Under the pieces are notes generated by a model. The model made no database searches and was not told where the DNA came from. It saw only the letters and a program-made list of their open reading frames with translations. The translations under genes and the position numbers were made by a program. DNA of 43,431 nucleotides from Sulfurovum sp. GTDB taxonomy: Bacteria > Campylobacterota > Campylobacteria > Campylobacterales > Sulfurovaceae. How positions within the stretch are numbered: position 1 is the first letter of the stretch; each line of letters begins with the position of its first letter. Location: positions 1 through 43,431 of the forward strand of contig JANTGA010000005.1 in NCBI GenBank assembly GCA_024763175.1, in the 5' to 3' direction. Shown piece by piece: positions 39,025-43,431 of this stretch.

Positions 39025-42018
39025 ATGCAGAAACGCAAAAAGAGAGAGATAGGTTTTAGCGATATCAGTAATTTTATCACCAGAAATAAGCGGATTATTG
39101 CCTTTTTTGCAATCCTTGGTGTCGTCATCGCCTTGGTGATCAATTTTAAATTGCCCAATATTTACCAATCGAATAGTTCGATCGATATCACCCCTGCCCA
39201 AAGAGATGCCCCCAGAGACATACTGGACCTGGCTTCCGGCACAGTGAGCAACCTGAGCGATGAGATCATCATCATCAAGTCCCGGCACAATATACTCAAA
39301 ACCCTGGAAAACCTGGATATCGGCACACGCTACTTTATCAAAGGACGACTCAGAAACACTGAGTTTTACAAAGACTCCCCTTTCACCGTACAGACGGAAT
39401 TTATCGCACCAAAAATACGGGACTATATGTTTGAGTTGACACCCATTTCCAAAGAGGAGTTTCGACTCGTCATCAAGCCCGGTCTGATGACGAGCATACT
39501 CACCAAGGCACATTCCCTCTTCTCCTCCTCTTCTCATGACACAAAGCTGATCCACTATGATCGAGTCCATCGCTACAACAGTCAAATCTCTACCCCATGG
39601 TTTATCCTGACAGTCAAGCAGAATTATCAGCTCACTGCCAGGCGCTATGCCTTTACGATCAGTCCGGATGAACAGATGCTCAAATTTATTCAGAAAAATC
39701 TGGATGCATCCTATCTGTCAAAAAAAGGGACAATTCTGGAGCTTACCTATGATGATACGATTCCGCTTCGTGCCAAGGAGATACTCGCAGCGATCGAGCA
39801 CACATACCTCAGTGAAAAACTCAAACTCAAAAGCAAAAGTGCCCAGGGCAAGCTGGATTTTATCGACACCCAACTCGAAACTATCAATCTGGCACTGGAA
39901 AAAGCAGCGAGCAGACTCGAAGAGTATAAAGCAAATCATGTGATCGTCAATATGGGCAGCCAGGCAGCACTTACATCGCAAAAACTCAGTGAACTGGAGA
40001 GCAGCCTCTATGAGCAGGAAACCAGCAAAAGTATCCTGGAAAATATCCTTAGCTACATTCAGACACACAATGATATCGGCGGTATCGATGTCAACTTCAA
40101 GCAGCAAAACTATGCCGACTCTGCAGTCAAGTCTATCATTGCAGAGATTCAAAAAGTCCATACGCAAAAAACGACACTCCTGCTCAACCGCACCCAATCA
40201 CATCCGGAAGTGAACAATCTGAACAAGCAGCTTGCTTCACTGAAAAAATCTCTCGAAGCATCAATCAGAAGCAGTCTTCGCAATCTCACGATGCGGATCA
40301 GTACCCTCAAAGAGACGATCAAGAAACGCAAAAAAGAGCTGCAGAAGCTTCCAATACAAGAAAAACGACTCGCCACACTCACGCGCGACTATATGGTCAA
40401 TGAGAAGATTTATGACTATCTCCTGGAGAAGAGAGCGGAAACCACGATCATAGAGTCCTCTACCGTCTCCCAGGTCAGCGTCCTCAATCCTCCGATCCTG
40501 CCCACGAAGCCGATCAAGCCAAAACGTCTACTGCTGATCGTTGCCGGACTTATCCTGGGTACAGTCGTCGGTATGACGGTTGCTGCTGCCAGAAAATATC
40601 TGCATACCACGATCAGAACGACGGAGAATATCGAAGCACTGACTTCTATTCCAGTCTATGGTACCCTGCCTATTTTGGATAAAAACAGCAGGCCGTTCTA
40701 TGATGCTTTCCTTAGTGCTCTCTGGACCAATATCGCATTCCTGGGAGGCAGAGACAAATCCAAGCTGATCACCTTCACCTCTACCATCTCGGGAGAAGGC
40801 AAGACAACAACCGTCTGCGAATTGGGAGAAAACATTGCTGAAGGCAACAAAAAAGTCATTCTTGTCGATCTGGACATGAGGAAATCATCCCTCCATGAGA
40901 GATACAAGCTCTCTAACACTACGGGCATCAGCAATCTGCTCGCGGGACACACGTCGCTTGACAAAGCGATCAAGCATACGAAACATGCCAACCTTGATGT
41001 CATTACCAGCGGACCCATACCCACCAACCCTACCGGGCTGATCATGTCCGGCACGCTCGAACCGCTCATCGCTACACTGCTGGAGATGTATGACTATGTC
41101 CTGCTGGACTCACCGGCTATCGGACTGGTCGCTGACGCAAAGATACTCCTCTATATTTCGGATATTACTTTCGTTGTATTGAAAGCTGACTATTCCAAAA
41201 AAGAGTTTATTGAAAATATCAACCGCATGAACGATGATCCGGATGTGAACCTCGGTATCATTTTGAACGGTATCGACTTCAGTACGAATGACAGTCATGG
41301 CTATGGCCATGTCTCCCCCTACTCTTCTGACTATTATGACTATACCCCTCCTACCCTCTCCGCCCTCGCCACGCTCTCTGCCTTACCGGAGAAAATCGAA
41401 GCAATGATCTCAAAGAAAAAACTGGAAAGCAGCAAGAGGAAGAGTACAAAAGAGATCGAAGCATCTTCCTCAAATGAACCTGTAGCAGAGGAGAGCTCCG
41501 GCAAAACCAAGACAGCCGAAAAACCGACAAAACCGACAAAACCAAGCGGCAAAAAAAAGATACCAAAAATTTCAAGAAGACGCGGCAAAGAGAAGATTAA
41601 AAAAGAGATGTCACACCTCATCGAAAAACCCGAACCCAAAGTGCAGATCCCAGCCAAACCCAAAGAGAAAAAGAGTGAGGTCAAGAAGTTCCCTCCCGTA
41701 AAATATCACGATTTTGACACCAGTCATCTTCTGGACATGGGGCTATCACAGAAAGATGTTGACATCTTTACGCTTGAGCTTATCGGACATATCAACCACT
41801 TGACCCCGAAGATCGAGACTGCACTCAAAAATGAAGAGTATGAGACGATAGAGCAGCTGATCCGCTCCATCAAAGAGTCCAGTATGATCCTGGGCAAAGA
41901 TGGTGTATCGGCTGTATCGAATGACTTTTATACCTATATGAAAACAGGCAGAGACAAAGAGATCATCGCGGCACATATCAAAAACCTCAAAAAATATCTT
42001 GCCAGACTCAAAAAGTAG
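39025..42018 (+). CDS. Wzz-type chain-length determinant / BY-kinase with C-terminal Hpt-like extension
   Basis: 997 aa; N-terminal Wzz domain with TM, coiled coil, second TM, Walker A SGEGKTTT, Walker A' VILVDLDMRKS, Walker B YVLLDSPA, Tyr cluster YGHVSPYSSDYYDY, K/P-rich linker, C-terminal helical domain. Confidence 0.93.
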   Translation: MQKRKKREIGFSDISNFITRNKRIIAFFAILGVVIALVINFKLPNIYQSNSSIDITPAQRDAPRDILDLASGTVSNLSDEIIIIKSRHNILKTLENLDIGTRYFIKGRLRNTEFYKDSPFTVQTEFIAPKIRDYMFELTPISKEEFRLVIKPGLMTSILTKAHSLFSSSSHDTKLIHYDRVHRYNSQISTPWFILTVKQNYQLTARRYAFTISPDEQMLKFIQKNLDASYLSKKGTILELTYDDTIPLRAKEILAAIEHTYLSEKLKLKSKSAQGKLDFIDTQLETINLALEKAASRLEEYKANHVIVNMGSQAALTSQKLSELESSLYEQETSKSILENILSYIQTHNDIGGIDVNFKQQNYADSAVKSIIAEIQKVHTQKTTLLLNRTQSHPEVNNLNKQLASLKKSLEASIRSSLRNLTMRISTLKETIKKRKKELQKLPIQEKRLATLTRDYMVNEKIYDYLLEKRAETTIIESSTVSQVSVLNPPILPTKPIKPKRLLLIVAGLILGTVVGMTVAAARKYLHTTIRTTENIEALTSIPVYGTLPILDKNSRPFYDAFLSALWTNIAFLGGRDKSKLITFTSTISGEGKTTTVCELGENIAEGNKKVILVDLDMRKSSLHERYKLSNTTGISNLLAGHTSLDKAIKHTKHANLDVITSGPIPTNPTGLIMSGTLEPLIATLLEMYDYVLLDSPAIGLVADAKILLYISDITFVVLKADYSKKEFIENINRMNDDPDVNLGIILNGIDFSTNDSHGYGHVSPYSSDYYDYTPPTLSALATLSALPEKIEAMISKKKLESSKRKSTKEIEASSSNEPVAEESSGKTKTAEKPTKPTKPSGKKKIPKISRRRGKEKIKKEMSHLIEKPEPKVQIPAKPKEKKSEVKKFPPVKYHDFDTSHLLDMGLSQKDVDIFTLELIGHINHLTPKIETALKNEEYETIEQLIRSIKESSMILGKDGVSAVSNDFYTYMKTGRDKEIIAAHIKNLKKYLARLKK

Positions 42019-42082
42019 AGCAGAGGGCATAAGTCCAAAGCTGCTCTTTGCACCTCATCCAAATCCAAAAACAGAGTAAAAA

Positions 42083-43431
42083 ATGAAAATAGATATACTA
42101 TCCAGAGATGAAAGCCTCAACATCATTTCCGACCCCTCATTCAGGACGACCTGGGATCAGCTCGCCCGGCAGACATCCCACTGCACCGTGATTCAGGAGT
42201 ATGGCTTTGTCGCCTCCTGGTATCTCTCCTATCTTGAGCTCTTTGACCCGATGATGGTGCTGGGGTATGACACATCGGGTACAATCATCGGAGTGCTTCC
42301 TCTGGCAGTGGCACATGACAGCGGTACACTCTCCCTTGCAGGCGAAAACCAGGCCGAATACCATGGCTGGGTATGCCCCAAAGCGCATGAGGAGCATTTC
42401 CTTATTCAGGCACTCATTACGATCAAAAAAGAGTTGCATCCCGGGATGTGGCAATGGGGCTGGCTCCCTCCGGGTGTCGACACTGACTGGCTGCACGCCA
42501 AGCTCCTGCACAAAAATGGGATCTATATCAACACGATCGCCCTGGATTCGCCCCTGCACAATCTACAGCATCCCGAAAAACTCGAAAAGATCATCAAACA
42601 CAAGTCAAACAAGATCAAGATCAACCGACTCAAAAGAACAGGCGAGTTAAGAATAGAACGGATCAGGGACCGAAACCGTGCCGAAGAGCTCATCGAGACA
42701 ATCATCGATCAGTACAACTTCAGGCACCTCTCTCTCTACGACAATATCCCCTTCAAATCAGACACGCACAAAAAAGAGTGGCACCTCAAACAGATTGAGC
42801 TGATGCCTGAATATACACATTTCACGGTCTTGTGGCACAATGATGAACTCCTCGCCAGCAATTTTGGCTACTGCACAGATGAAAAGGTGCTTTTGGGGCT
42901 CGTCAGCTATGATCCGGTCAAGGGCGCCTACTCTCCGGGTGTTGTCTTCCTGATCAAGCTGATGGAGTTCATCAAAGAGGAAGGCTTCGGCTATCTGGAT
43001 TTGACACCGGGCGGCGACAGCTACAAGGAGCGCTATGCCAACGAACATGTCGCCCTGCTTAAGCCAAGCTTCAGCTTCAACCGATATCAATGGATGAAGA
43101 GTTATCTTGCCAGCAGAGTACGAAGATTTTTGAAACAATATTTGACTGCCAAGGATATCGCAACAATCAAAAACAGGGTTAAAAAGAATCTTTTTAAACT
43201 GTTGAGAAGAAAAGTCTCTGAGCATACAAAAGGTCTTCCTTCTTATTTCATCTACACAAAAGAGACGAGGCAGGTCTCTCCCCCCTATGCATTGCCGCCC
43301 CTGAAAAAACAACAATACAGGGACTTGCTGCTTTATGAAGGCTACAGAGAGGATCTGACCTGCAAAGAGATCGCCTATCGATCGATGAAAAAATTTGAAC
43401 GGGGTGACAGGCTCTATACGATGGTGGCTGA
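42083..43431 (+). CDS. GNAT/CelD (BcsL)-like acetyltransferase, truncated by window end
   Basis: ATG at 42083 opens a frame with no stop through 43431 (MKIDILSRDESLNIISDPSFRTTWDQLARQTSHCTVIQEYGFVASWY...LDLTPGGDSYKERYANEH). Absent from the ORF track because it runs off the window. Confidence 0.8.
   Translation, partial: MKIDILSRDESLNIISDPSFRTTWDQLARQTSHCTVIQEYGFVASWYLSYLELFDPMMVLGYDTSGTIIGVLPLAVAHDSGTLSLAGENQAEYHGWVCPKAHEEHFLIQALITIKKELHPGMWQWGWLPPGVDTDWLHAKLLHKNGIYINTIALDSPLHNLQHPEKLEKIIKHKSNKIKINRLKRTGELRIERIRDRNRAEELIETIIDQYNFRHLSLYDNIPFKSDTHKKEWHLKQIELMPEYTHFTVLWHNDELLASNFGYCTDEKVLLGLVSYDPVKGAYSPGVVFLIKLMEFIKEEGFGYLDLTPGGDSYKERYANEHVALLKPSFSFNRYQWMKSYLASRVRRFLKQYLTAKDIATIKNRVKKNLFKLLRRKVSEHTKGLPSYFIYTKETRQVSPPYALPPLKKQQYRDLLLYEGYREDLTCKEIAYRSMKKFERGDRLYTMVA

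Noticed and set aside
41110-41310. Minus-strand ORFs inside the BY-kinase gene (also 41340-41684)
   Set aside because: Antisense shadows of a well-supported coding sequence.
42137-42559. Minus-strand 140-aa ORF and plus-strand 127-aa ORF near the window end
   Set aside because: Both overlap the longer GNAT/CelD-like frame starting at 42083, which is open to the window end and has coherent protein sequence.

Overview
This is a 43.4 kb chromosomal window that looks like a Campylobacterota (epsilonproteobacterial, Sulfurovum/Sulfurimonas-like) genome. The taxon is inferred from gene content and protein style, not from a search. It holds about 35 protein genes and one tRNA. In order: frdCAB; tRNA-Met; groES-groEL; a GGDEF/EAL protein; xseA-ubiE-ribD-rimP-rbfA-infB-ylxR-thrB-tsaB-lpxC-M23 peptidase-DHH phosphoesterase-nadC-nadA (minus strand); plsY-folB; an HsrA/CosR-type regulator with a histidine kinase, a ferredoxin and Ppx/GppA; bamA; tyrA; a DUF389 fusion protein; a complete Bat (aerotolerance-type) operon of MoxR, DUF58, a small membrane protein, two VWA proteins, a TPR protein and BatD; and the start of an exopolysaccharide locus (Wzz/BY-kinase and a truncated GNAT/CelD-like gene). 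I see no CRISPR array, prophage or transposase. The most interesting signals are: (1) a 7-nt tandem repeat plus a T8 tract inside the signal-peptide coding region of the Bat TPR gene, arranged so that repeat number could switch between two alternative leaders; (2) a BY-kinase with an Hpt-like domain after its tyrosine cluster, with the phospho-His apparently replaced; (3) a DUF389 membrane protein fused to a DAGK-like domain that has lost its GGDGT motif; (4) an HsrA-type regulator with an intact receiver domain and its own adjacent histidine kinase, unlike the orphan Helicobacter protein; (5) a GGDEF-EAL protein that is degenerate in both catalytic domains; and (6) an intergenic cluster of palindromes with a duplicated 36-nt unit.
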